Assembly (NCBI GenBank): GCA_963971425.1
Contig: OZ020519.1
Coordinates: 2,248,028-2,312,027, forward strand
DNA from: Bryoerythrophyllum caledonicum
Lineage: Eukaryota > Streptophyta > Bryopsida > Pottiales > Pottiaceae
DNA: 64,000 bases
Direction of reading: 5' to 3'
Both the position numbers and the translations under genes were made by a program. Below, piece after piece: positions 23,871 through 35,370 of the stretch. The stretch's first letter is position 1. Each line of letters starts with the position of its first letter. The notes below the pieces were generated by a model. That model ran no database searches and had not been told where the DNA came from. It was given only the letters and a program-made list of their open reading frames with translations.

Positions 23871-26800
23871 TACTAAGCAGCGAGAGTTGGGTGTTCAACC
23901 AAAAAAAAACCACATTCAAATATATTCAAACTTGCAAACGTGCCACAGAAAAGTCAACACTAGGCATCAATCACAATGATAGCTAACATTAAAGCAAGGA
24001 GCTACACTCACATCCACTTTTGCGCTTATCTCTCAGAATCTAAAGTTCATTTCCTCTCATACGTATTCCAAATCCTCAGCTTGCAGATGCACAACCTCTC
24101 ACACTAGCATGAGTTTATGACTACAACGTCCACCCGAGTGACACTATAACAACTGGCAGCTACAAGAAATCGATGTTCTGATGCTCGGGCAGCTTTCATT
24201 TCTCCCTTTGATGGGGAGGAGCCAAGTGAATGAAGCTCAAATGACAACGATGATCCCGGCAGATGTGGAGGATGTGTGAAATATTGTGCTACAACGCTGA
24301 CACAAGTTCAAGCTTTGGGCACACTGAAAGTGTTATACGTTTACTGGAAAAGAAACATAGGATAGGGTTTTAAAGAATGTGTGAGACAATAACAGTGCCA
24401 GTATTTAATAATATGCACATGAAGGTGGTATGTACCATTGAGTTGTCATCATATCCGTTATATGAAATGTTATGTGTGCTGTTGATCTGGCTCCAGAACA
24501 GATCTGCCTGGGATTGAGGAAAGGAAGCTGGCATATGAGTACCGGTGATCAATTGTGTCAAGGTTCATGTCCCCATTTCCATCTATGATTTTTTTAGTTT
24601 TTTCTATCTTTTAGACGCATATATTTATTTTCAAAGAATATTTTAAAATAAAAAGGATTTGTCTCAAGAGTGACAACGCTGCTATGGTGCTACAACTTAA
24701 CCCTGTAACGCTGAGTTGATCGTTTTCGAGTTGTTTTCCTATCATTTCTCCTTGTGCGTAAGTTGGATGGACTTTTTTGGGTCGCAATGTGTCTAGCACG
24801 AGTTCATACGCTTCAAATGGAACAAATCCTAGGCGCATCAGTGCAAGTATTGGCGAGCTACAATGATTTCTGTGAAGTGGGGTCAAGAGTGAAATGTACC
24901 ATATGTGTAGATGATATATTACACTCGTGGATTCTCCCTAGCCTTTAGAATCTCATCGGCAGTAAAGTGTTAAGCATGCTGATTTCCTGTGTACCAAAGT
25001 TTGTGCACTGCTGCCAAAGCTCCAAATATTTCATTCACTTTTGTTTTTTTGTCGGTTGGAGATTGTTATACCGCTACTTCTAAAACCACATTTCAAAATA
25101 AGTCCACTTTTTGTTGTTCAGAAAAATAAAGGGCTGCCATTGTTCTTTGAGTACACCCATCAACGCTTCAATCACTGAAAGGTTGGATATGTGAGCCAAA
25201 AATTCAAGGCAACTTAGATTTACTTGGTAGAGATGCAAGGATATGTTTGGATAGAAATTCCAAACATCCGTACACAGTGAATTCAAGGCAAAGATCATTT
25301 TCAGTCACAGGCTACAGCTGTTTCATTAGTCACAACGTACCGGCCATTGATGTGCAATATGTTGACCTTGTTTGGAGCTTCTCGAGTGCAAGTGTTTTCA
25401 TGCTCATGATTTCATCACCCTCACAAGTAACTTCATTTTTTTTTATAATTATTTTTAAACATCACGTAGAATGGCTCAAAATACTAAAAAGAGAATATCA
25501 TCAACTATTTACTCTATTTTCATTAGTTTTGCATATATTATTTTCTTTTATAGAATTATTTTTTTGCTCACAGATTTCTCTGTTTTTCCTATTTACGCTA
25601 CCCAGCTACGGTATTATGGTACCCCTCCCAAGACTTAACCAGATGTTTCAAGTGGATTCAAATAATACAGTCCTTGTTGCCCGCAAGCATAGGGTACTGC
25701 AACCCATGTTTCCAGTTGCCATCAACACTGTCAGTCAAGTCACATTCCCTCACCAAATGTATACAGTGTACACTACCACAGACGTGCACATGCCGGTCAT
25801 TTTTCATGACATTGGCAAATGGTCAATTATATTCTCCATTAAGGTTGGCATGTGATTTTTTTATTTTGCAGTGGCCCATTGTCATGGTGGAATGCCTCTT
25901 GCAAAGTTCACAATGGTGGGCCATACACCATGTTGTTTTCATGAAGGTCATATCGATTTTGCAAGGGTTTTATAAATTTGATTTTCATGACATTTTCAAA
26001 AGATAACTTCAAATTTTCTGGAATCTGTAAAAGCATATTTTTTTCTACCAATTAGCCTTCGAGCTCAAGTACCTAAAGCCAAAACTGAACCATTGTCCAT
26101 GCTTGCTTTAAATGCACATTGGTACTCACATATTACCAGCTGTAATATGTCCTCTGTCATCATCAGGCATAATGTACATTAACAGCGACCTAAGTTTGAA
26201 TTATCATTTCGTCCCAAGCTTCTGTATTATGTTCCTCCATGAAACCTAGATTGACATTTTCTGTAATTCTTAGATAGTGTAAGATTTTGAGTTCTAGTAT
26301 AATTCTAACATTGAGTTCTTCATGAAATTAGATTTTAATTTTTTTCCATCCTCCACAAATCAAGCACGCAAGAGATTAGACTTTCTCTGGAAGTAAAAGG
26401 GGTAGCCCGGCATGTCACCCCCTATTTTATGGTTTTATGTTAGGTATTGGGACCATATAGACATGGTGACTTGGTGGGAAAACTATTGGTCAACCCTTTG
26501 AAAACTTAAGGTGCGGCGTGCCTTTCGCATTGGTTGGTTTAGGACACTCCTTGCCAAAGTATTTATTTTTTCCAATTCACGGTGGTTTGGACACAATGAG
26601 TATCACCTAAAGATTACATGAGTATCTTCTAGATATTACATGGGTATGACCTTAGATAAATCCCTTGAATTTTCCAAAAAATTTGGACATTCTCCATTGT
26701 GAATTTATTATGTATAGTACAAAACCAACCAATGCATAGGGTACTATGGGGGAACTTTAGCTTGCATTGGGTACGGCTCAATTTATTTTTTTCATTATGT

Positions 26801-26875
26801 ACATGCATGCAAAGAGTTAGAAATAGGGCATCTAAGTTGGATTGATTATAAGGCAAGGATGTTATAAAGAACCAC
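23871..26875. other. intergenic, upstream of pectin methylesterase gene 1
   Basis: It contains the promoter side of the gene (no core element confidently seen) and AT-rich sequence. The 202-codon frame at 25247-25855 is low-complexity, Phe/Ile-rich and not convincing. Confidence 0.4.
24699..24974. mobile_element. possible TTAA-flanked MITE, diverged
   Basis: TTAACCCTGTAACGCTGAG at the left faces the complement of TTAACACTTTACTGCCGA at the right. TTAA flanks both ends and the first 14 positions match at about 10, with further partial similarity inside. No reading frame is carried. The match is weak enough that chance is possible. Confidence 0.3.
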
Positions 26876-27069
26876 TACACTAGAATTGATTTTAGTGTTA
26901 ACCAAACTAATTAACTTATAAATGTTATAAACTTTTATTCTTGATGAGTATTTTTTCCAACTATGTTTACAATGATCCCCCTTTTGAATAAAATAGACAG
27001 TTGTACTCTTAGTGAAATTATTCATTAAGAGCAAAAACTTATAGCATTTAAAAATCAATTTTAGCATAA
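26876..27069. mobile_element. short MITE, family M copy 1
   Basis: The inverted ends are of the type TACACTAGAATTGATTTT, and the core is conserved with two other copies at 40972-41191 (inverted) and 51007-51197. All three share a segment reading CCAACTATGTTTACAATGAT followed by a GATAGTTGTACTCTTAGT-like segment. No coding capacity is present. TA at each end would be the target duplication. Confidence 0.55.
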
Positions 27070-27731
27070 TGACACTTGAAATGGTACATGTTGGAAAAAC
27101 GCACCCTCACATCGATCTTAATGAAATAATGTGTAGTTGCCAATGATTATTCCTTTAAGGATGATGGTCAATTCTGGTCGTTGACAAAATCTACGACCCT
27201 TGTAGATTCTGTTAGCGATCAGATTCAACCATTGTCCTTCAAGGGTTAAGTGTATGATATGCAAGTGGCAACAATGGAACATTTTGTTCAAAATCACAAT
27301 ATTCACTGGAAATAACAAGTTCAATCTACACAAAACACATTCCATACTATTCCTTAAGGACGCTGTTACGCTGCCTTTTTTTTTTGGAGAGATTTGGAGC
27401 CTAAAGGCGGGAATATATATTCATACTACTAAAATCATGATCCGCACAGTGAACCACGCGGCCATCAATTGTGCAGTCAACCGTGCAATGAACTGTACCA
27501 ATGATGCAATCAACGGCGTAGTTAATTGCGCATCCAACCGCGCAGTGAATCATATTACCTTTTTTAAAAAATATAGTTTGTAATATAAAAACTACATTAA
27601 AATGGTTGGACTAATGCGTTGCAAAGCATTAGCTTGAGTTTTTGGGTGTGAAAAATTTGCAATTTGTGTGCTCTTGTGTGTTGCAATTTGTGCTCTTGAT
27701 TACAAATTTGACGTTCAAAATATTTTTTGAG

Positions 27732-28547
27732 TTAACCCCTAAAGGACCAATGTCCCCTCGGGGGACGTTTTGAGTTTGGATAAGGTACCACGTTCTCAAT
27801 TCTAGGCATTATTTTCTGAGATTTTTTATTGAATAGCCAACTTTTGATTAGCTTTGCGTAGACACAAATTTCGTAGAATTCCGACTTACGGTTCAAAAGT
27901 TACAATTTATTTTCACTTACATATACAAATAGTGCAGCAGTTTAGTGTGACATATCACAAATACTGTCACCAAACTTTAATAACTTCTAAATTCAATAGA
28001 AATTCGAGTTTTTGTCCATTTAAAAGAAAGAAAATGTCCTCTTGGAAAGGAAATTGAGATCATTGCATCTACCATACGGATTTGTGAATTTCAAATATTT
28101 GAGAAGGATATGATATATGCAAAATATAAAGTGTATTGTTGATTCTCGGCACATAGTTGCATTGCAGGATGTTTTTAGACATCTTTTACACCTCTTCTAC
28201 TTCTAAAATTTGGTGCACATGTGCCTAACATGATCCTTTTCAAGTTAAGACAATAAAATCACGGCCCGTAGTGCAAAAAGTTGCCATAGAAGGTGGTCGA
28301 AGTTTGTTGAAGGTGTATAGTATGACCTGAAAAAGAAGTTATGTCGCACTTCAAAGGCTAATATCTTTCAATCTGTGAGGTCAAACTTACCAAAAAATTT
28401 ACCACACACTCTCATACAAGTCTAGTACAAGATCCTACGGTTAAATTTTCAAAAAAATGATTTTGTATCATTTTTTGTTGAATGTGCTGAAAATGGCAGT
28501 TCTGGAGTGTTTTTGAGGAAAAATTGCCTTGGTCCTTTAGGGGTTAA
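27732..28547. mobile_element. TTAA-flanked non-autonomous element, copy 3
   Basis: The ends are perfect 19-bp inverted repeats including TTAA: TTAACCCCTAAAGGACCAA at 27732-27750 and its exact complement at 28529-28547. Length is 816 bp, with no transposase. The interior module (cttcaaa..ctttcaatctgtgaggtcaaa, about 28350-28395) and the sub-terminal GGCAGTTCTGGAGTGTTTTTGAGG segment are shared with copies 1 and 2. Confidence 0.68.
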
Positions 28548-28559
28548 GCACTAAAAGAT

Positions 28560-28790
28560 TGAATTGTAAATTATGAGTTGAAAATTGGAGTGAAAAAGTT
28601 GTGAAGTTGGAGTTGTGATCTTGGAGGTTGGCATACAAAGTTGGAGTTGCAAAATTGCATATTCGAGTTGTGGAGATTGAAATTACAAGTTTTGAGGTGA
28701 GATTGCAAGTTTTGAGATTGTAATTGCAAATTGAGTTTGTGGGTGTGTGAAATTTGCATTTGTGTGTTGCAATTTGTGCTTATCCAAAAT
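28560..28790. repeat. degenerate GAGTTG/AAGTTTTGAG short-unit repeat
   Basis: Variants of TTGGAGTTG and CAAGTTTTGAGATTG recur imperfectly over about 230 bp beside TTAA copy 3. The frames here are repeat translations. Confidence 0.5.
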
Positions 28791-29046
28791 AAATTTGAAA
28801 CTCTTGATTACAAATTTGATGTTCATTACGTTTTTGAAATTCCAAGTTAAACTGCAAAAAATCTAAAACCTACTTTTAATTTTTTTCTATTCTATTCTAT
28901 TACATTATTAAAATTCATGCATAGGTTTCAAAGACATATTTATATTTTATGTAGATTGTTGTTACCTTTCTTTTTTATATTTTGTGATATAAAAACTACA
29001 TTAAAATGATTGAACTAATGCATTGCAAAGCAAGCGCCAATTGCTA

Positions 29047-29047
<1 letters not shown>

Positions 29048-29080
<33 letters not shown>
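29048..29080. repeat. (TA)n microsatellite
   Basis: Uninterrupted TA dinucleotides run for about 33 bp. A short coding-like stretch (two copies of a CTGCAGACGACTCTTGAG unit at about 29103-29145) follows; it reads like a coiled-coil gene fragment but soon meets stops. Confidence 0.9.
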
Positions 29081-29083
<3 letters not shown>

Positions 29084-29656
29084 CGAAAAAAGTGGAAAAA
29101 TACTGCAGACGACTCTTGAGCAAATTGCAGATCTGCAGACGACTCTTGAGGAGGCTCATCAGATGAGGCCAGTGCACAAAATCGTACAGGACATGGACCA
29201 CTCTCACGTTATGTGTATGATAAACCTGCACATTGTTGACTTTGAATGTGCCATTTTTGGCCTGAGTGCAATGGTGATCAATTCTTCTGCAGATTGTTGA
29301 AAACCTTCGTAATTATGATACCCTCACCAGGCTTGCGTAATAGGCGTCACTGTGCTTCTATGTGTATGGGAGATGAAGCAAGAATAAGGCAACCCAACGA
29401 AGAAGAAGAACTCCGGTCCTCGAAGAGGCCCGAGTGAATAAAGTGTCTATTTGTTCCACCACTAAATCAATGTCCACGGTAACCCAACTCACATAACCGA
29501 GATAAATGTAAAGTAACACATAAGAGAAAACCTAGCATACCTACTCCCCTTACCCTCTCAAAATTTTTGTACTTGTAATTTATATTCTAAATTTTTTAAA
29601 TTATGGAAAGGTAGATCACCCTGACAGGACAAGGAATCGTGGACCATCTTCTTGTC

Positions 29657-29787
29657 TTAACCCTTCAAACGTCGGACTGGCTATGGTGCGACCATCCGTC
29701 TACAAATGTAAAAGATATTGCATTTCAAAATCTATTACTCTTGTAGATGATGGTTGCGCCATAGCCAACCCAACGTTATAGGGTTAA
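29657..29787. mobile_element. 131-bp TTAA-flanked MITE with ends covering most of its length
   Basis: From TTAACCCTTCAAACGTCGGA at the left, about 47 bp pair with the right end (reverse complement begins TTAACCCTATAACGTTGGG). They share a GGCTATGG-GCG-ACCATC core, and TTAA stands on both sides. The element could fold into one long hairpin. Confidence 0.6.
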
Positions 29788-30126
29788 TGGAGCTTCTCCA
29801 AACCTATAACTTGCCTGACATGCAAAAAATTAGCTTCCATAGTGTAAAATCTCACTCCAAGACAAACCAAAAAAAATTCACCATTCTAAAGCAACGTTCA
29901 AAGAAAAAATATTTCTTCATAAAAATTAGAGACCTTCATTTTTGTTTCATTTCCTTTTTTACTCCAAGAAGAAACATGAAACTTTGTTTTAATGTGTTTC
30001 ATTTTCAATTACACAAGAATGAATTTATCTAAAATTGAAATGTGGTATGGTGATTTTTGACCCTCTCGTCGTTGTTTAATTTTTTGAAAGCTTTATCTCT
30101 CCAATACCTCTAAAAATTGGTGTATA

Positions 30127-30281
30127 TAAACCCTTTAGCGCCAAGAGAGCCAAATTTGGTTGTCTCCTCGAGTTTCAAAATGTAGCGAGCATAAAGATTT
30201 TAGCGTCAAAATCTTTTTGCTCGCTACATTCCAAAATTTTAGGAGTTGACTTGAATTGGCCCTCCAACACTAAAGGGTTGA
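30127..30281. mobile_element. hairpin MITE, TTAA family relative
   Basis: The outer ends ACCCTTTAGCGCC and GGCCCTCCAACACTAAAGGGT are diverged inverted repeats. The flanks TAAA and TTGA are each one change from TTAA. The centre holds a 23-bp stem (30179-30201 with 30208-30230, one mismatch) around a 6-base loop. Confidence 0.5.
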
Positions 30282-32033
30282 AAACTGGCATTACACAAAT
30301 CATAAATTATGGTACAAATGTAAATAGATGTTGTCCCCAACATGGCAAAGGCAGTCCCCGCTGACGTAAAACTTGTCAAAAATTTAAAGAGTAAATGAAA
30401 ATTACATTGAAAAAGAAATGCAATTACCAAAGCGCTTTGTTGTAAACAACATTGCACATTATTTTGTCATCTCCATGCGACTCTCCTTCCAAAAGCACCA
30501 ACACATTTTTGGGAACTATCACACGCAAAAATGCAACATACAATTATCCTTGCAAGAAAATGTCCTTGGACTTGGAAATACCAACTTTGAAAACCGTTTG
30601 TCCTCAAATACGTACCCTACACAATCACCTTAAAGGACTTCCGCCTCAATCACACAAGCCGAGCAACAATGGACAACGGATCTTGTGCCAATATTGTATA
30701 ATTCATTTGATGAATCTAAGTTATGTAGAAGCATCACGGGTGTACCAACTTTAAGTGTAAACTCATGCGGTGGCCAGGTGTTTACTTTTAGCATATTCAA
30801 AAGCCAAATCAATGAGCATGGGCAAAATTGCCAAAGGCGATGGAGGAGCAGCTGCATACAAAGATCTCCACGAGCCTTTCAACACGCGCTGTGGTTGTGG
30901 ATCAAAGCTGAATATAGCCGTTGTACATTGCACCACGCGTGTACATTATATATATGAAGTAGAGCCGGTGTAAAAGAAACCAACAAGTATGGTGCCAACA
31001 TGGCACGTGGCTTCGAAGGGTTCCATTCTTGGCAAGCCATAGCTGCTCGTTGGTGTTCATCCATGTGTCCACAAAGACAATGAAGCTATTTCTAGAAAAA
31101 AATCAAGATGGATAGAAAAGGAAACGCCACGCGTCACTCCCTAGTTCATTTAACGAAGTCTATTTTTTAGGATGTGTACACTCAACTTTTGCCAGATACT
31201 CCAAACATAATCCCAAATACAACTTGGCCTTCCTACGACCTCACTAGCTGACTAATGGAGCCAAAATTGGAGAAGAAAGTGTTTTATCCTGTGCAGATCA
31301 ATCTCACTACGGCAATTTCTTATTGGAGCTGGGGTTTCACGGATAGGGCTGAGTGATTCACCTCCTCCCTAAATTCAATGATGTCCTCTAGTTTTGGCTC
31401 CGGCTTTAAAGGATCAAAGAACCAACATCTTAAATTTTATAATGGAATAAAATTTTGAGCTTTTGTATTTCAAAAAGTTAACAACAATTGAAGTCAAAGT
31501 CTACAAATCTTTGAAACACATGAAGGACACTTTTCTTCTTGGCTAAAATACTATAATCTTTTAATCCTTGCGGTCAAAGATTATAAGAACTTGTAAGCAT
31601 GTGAGTTTTCAAGTATATAGTATAAAAACTTATGAGCTTGTGGATAGATGTGGAAATAATAGTTTTCTTCTCATTTTCATACTTTGCAGTACAATGAGCA
31701 ACTTTCAAGCATTTTTTGTGAGAAAATAGCCAATATCTCTGCTATCTTAGAGTTATCCATGGCAATGGTGGCAAGAACTTGAAGGGTACAAGCCAATCAG
31801 AAGCAACTAGGCAAATGCACAACCACTAAACACAAATTGGAAATTGTGGAAGTGGGAAGAAAGATGAAATACAAATCTAATCCAACATATTTTGTTGGCA
31901 CTATAATGTAAGACATCCACCATCCTCATTTGTGTAAAAGATTTAGCAATTCATGCTTATATGGTTATTTTTATTAAAAAGAATGATAAAAGAATAACCT
32001 CAGGCGTTGAAGGAGATTGGGCCTAAGGTTTTC
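30282..32033. other. intergenic DNA downstream of pectin methylesterase gene 2
   Basis: No gene is recognised. A diverged copy of the dispersed interior module (ctataatcttttaatccttgcggtcaaag) lies at about 31549-31580. Confidence 0.5.
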
Positions 32034-35000
32034 TCATACAAGAGGTTGCATAGGTCTCAAGTTCTCTGGAATCCAAGCCTCTCCATCTACAAAGCTGAGG
32101 GATAGAAAAGGAGCGGCCTCCACATCTGTGAGCTCATGCGACCATGGCACTCGGCTCGCTTGATTGGACCCCGGCCCAGTACACCTGTATTGCCCATAGA
32201 ATACAGTCCTGCAACACCACTTAACATCAATTTCTACCTCTTCCACTATCCAAAACACCATAGTACTGGGGGAACAAACTAGAAGAGACTTGAAAAAAGA
32301 AACTTGATAAGGGCCATACCAGGCACTGTAATAAAACTATGGGATTTATCTTGTTTTTTGTACTCAACTTCATCTAAAGGTAGATATTGAATCATGTGAA
32401 CAACTCAAGGAAGAGAAAGGCAAGTGAGATTCACGATTTTCACCTACTTCAAAAACTTCATCTAACTTGACTTTAGGAACCACCAAGCTAGATTTTCATT
32501 GATTGAATTGAAGGATTCATCACAAACGCTCCCATTGATCTAAGAGTGAGAAAAAAGTTGTATGATATATCAAAAAGAGGGGGTAGCTTAGCAAAGGATA
32601 GGGTGACTTTGGAAAGAACTTCAATGGATACATCCATGACAAGGGAGAAGTGCGCTTACTCTTGTCGCGTGTAATTGCCCCAATCGAACCATCCCGGAGC
32701 ATAGATGACATCGTTCATCCACGTATAGGAGTACACCACGCGCGAGAACGGCCCCCATGCACGCCCCAAATACACCGACGTTGGCCCCCCGCCTCCCGTG
32801 ATCGAGCACAACTGAAACGAAAATCCAGAGGCGTCGCTCGCATTTTGCCTCTTCTGCGCAGTCACTGCTCCAGACGTCGTCGGCACCACATTCAGCTCAC
32901 ATTTCTGCACATGGCATGTCAGGAGCTCGGATTAGGTGTTTACAATCTAGGTCCTGGTGACCTAAGTAGTAGCGCTACCCAAACAGAATCTTTATTCACG
33001 CTAGTCAATAAGGCAAGCGTCACTCTCGTCTGCCCTTCTTTTTCTGTTCAAAGATTGCACAATAAACTACAAAGTTCTCAGTTTTAAAGTGGCCAACTGT
33101 GCAATATATTTCACCAATTTGAGTTTTCTTTCACTTACTCATGTCACAAATCTAATCTACCATGTGACAAATCACATGATAGAGCCTAGCATAACATTTA
33201 TATAACACAATTTTTAAAAAGAAAAAAACATTGTACTATACTAGATGTGCACTTTCCACTTTTTGTGAAAATGATATGAGTTCCAATAAAAATACGGTTG
33301 TTTTCTATTCTCTAGATATGACACCTTTACACTACATGTACAAGTTTTCTAACACTTTTTCTGACGCTTCACCACCCAAGTGACAAGAACAGCCCCATTT
33401 GTACTAGAACTGTGAAGAGAATCAGTGTCGTACATGGTAGATGGAGAGCCCGTCTCCGAAGACGAAGTCGATGCTCCCTTGGATGAAGCAGTCCTTGAAG
33501 TAATGCTTGCCGTTGTGGTCATACAGCGAGTCCTGGTTGCCAAGGATTTTGCAGTTGGAGAAGACGGCCACATCGGAAGTCACGCGAAGGGCCACTGCTT
33601 GCATGCCTACAGCTCCGGGTGGAGGCGCTGGCGCAGAATTCTGCACAGATTTATGTACATTACACGATTGTCTTAGAGCAACATGACAGTATTCTACGAT
33701 GTGTAACTGACAACAACAAAACTGTGGCTATTAATCTTCTTCAGAAAAAGTTATTTTCGTCAGATTGATGGTTTTGTGCTTTCTCACATTTCTTTTTCTT
33801 TCCTTGAATTGCGTGATAAACTTGACATGCTCTCATGGTCCTATTGATAGATGGAAGTGCCTATTGATAGATGGAAGAGCCTATTGATAGATGGAAGTGC
33901 CTATTGATAGATGGAAGTGGCATAAAATTTCAATACATTAAAAAGACTTGAACTGTACTCAGGATTTGCATCTAGAAAACGTCGCACAGAAGTGTAGATG
34001 TTACTAGAAACTACCAGTATAACAAGTACAACTTCAGAAGTGTTGGTTGCCACTTACTACGTACCTGAAAGGTGATGTTGATAGCCATGAAGAAATCCCC
34101 ACCCACACCAAAAGTGGCGCTTCCAAACGTCCGGTTGCCTGCCACGGTTTTGGTGTCGTCCCACACAATCACAGGGTCTCCAAACCCGACCATGGTGATG
34201 AAGGGCTTCTCCTTACCGATGTACAACTTTTCCCTGCATTTCGACAAGATTTACAAGCGCTCAGAATCTCAAAAGAGGCAGTAGTTCAGTGGAGCGAACA
34301 AACAGAGACTATATTCATTCGAATCTCCTTCAGAGTCCATCTTTCTTTTGTAGAAATTGAGAAACTAGGCATTCACTTTAGTAGATAATGGCATTGAAGA
34401 TGCTCTATAAAGTGATTCTTACTTAAGTTACATGGATTTGTTTTACAGCACCTGAGCTAGTGTGAACTTCAGCAGACACTACTTTCCATTAAGAGTAACA
34501 TTCTAGATGCTTTATTCTTAGGAGCAAAGAAAATGGGGCTCCTAAAATCTACCGAGTCTGACAGGGTAGGTCACGACAAGAGCCCCGTGACTTGCTACTT
34601 GTTGTGGAGACCTGCGATGAATAGTAGGCAGTACAATTTACACTTGAGTGTAGTATGCTACAAGCATCACTGATGAGATTCAATAGAATAATGCCAAGAG
34701 TGCTGGACGTGGCGATGGATTGGATCAAACAACTTGTACATAAATGGGCATATTTATCGAACTTCAGCATTGGTATCCTTCCCAATATGAGACTTTCAGG
34801 TACAAAATTCGTTCAAGATACAGTACTTTTTCGTGACAAGACACACTTACAACGTACACAAGTTTGAACAACGTGAGTCGACCTCAAGGACGAAACTCGG
34901 AACTCTTTGCGAACTCCAGAGGAGATTAGTGGTGTGGAGAAATTCCCCCTTTTTTTGCAATTCAACGAGGTTATGAGTCTTGACTGTAGAGAATGAGAAA

Positions 35001-35370
35001 CGAACCTGTAAGTGCCGGCATTGACTTGAATGGTGATGCGGTAGCGCCGCAGCGCATCATTCGGAATGGAGTCGATCGCTTCCCCGATGCTCGCGAAGTT
35101 GCCCACCCCACTCGGGTCCACCACGATGTACGCGCCCGGCGCCACCACGCTCTCCCAGTCCGAGTACTGCTTCACCCCCGGAAACATGGCCGACAGGTCC
35201 GGCTGCACAACAAACGCCGGATCGCCACCACCTTCCTCTGCCAACGCCAGCTTCGCCCGGTGCCTCTGCCCCACTCTCGCCACCCACGCGGCAAACTCAT
35301 CCGCCCCAGAACTATCAGGTCTGGCCAGTCCCACGCTCAGGAGTAGCACTGATAGGAAGAGAACAGACAT
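32034..35370 (-). CDS. pectin methylesterase (pectinesterase, CE8), gene 2
   Basis: Exons on the minus strand are 35006-35370, 34065-34233, 33434-33640, 32660-32904 and 32034-32208. All junctions are GT-AG and in phase, giving 386 residues. I start at ATG 35368-35370; the frame opens earlier only through non-ATG codons. The N-terminus ([18 protein letters not shown]) is a signal peptide. After about 70 variable residues comes the CE8 domain: [18 protein letters not shown] (Gln about 192), NQDSLYDH (Asp about 215), IDFVFG (Asp about 236) and YLGRAWG (Arg about 295, Trp about 297). Both cysteines around the first Asp are present, unlike gene 1. Intron positions match gene 1, and the internal exons each differ by three bases, so the two are paralogues. 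It has no inhibitor-like pro-domain and is probably secreted to the wall. Confidence 0.9.
33841..33920. repeat. 20-bp tandem repeat, four copies, in an intron
   Basis: CTATTGATAGATGGAAGTGC is repeated four times head to tail with only single-base differences, inside intron 2 of pectin methylesterase gene 2. Confidence 0.9.

Larger units (their letters stand above)
27421..29047 (+). mobile_element. possible Helitron-like composite, with a nested TTAA element
   Basis: The left end TCATACTACTAAAATCATGA resembles plant Helitron 5-prime ends, and the right end ...GCGCCAATTGCTAG (29044-29047) followed by T resembles the CTRR terminus. Blocks found just left of the nested TTAA element (27586-27720) recur in changed order at 28732-29033. 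The left flank base is T rather than the usual A, and no strong terminal hairpin is seen, so the call is tentative. From 27451 to 27550 there are diverged repeats of a CAACCGTGCAGTGAA-like unit. Confidence 0.25.

Noticed and set aside
25247-25855. 202-codon frame
   Set aside because: Hydrophobic, low-complexity AT-rich translation with no motif and no splice context.
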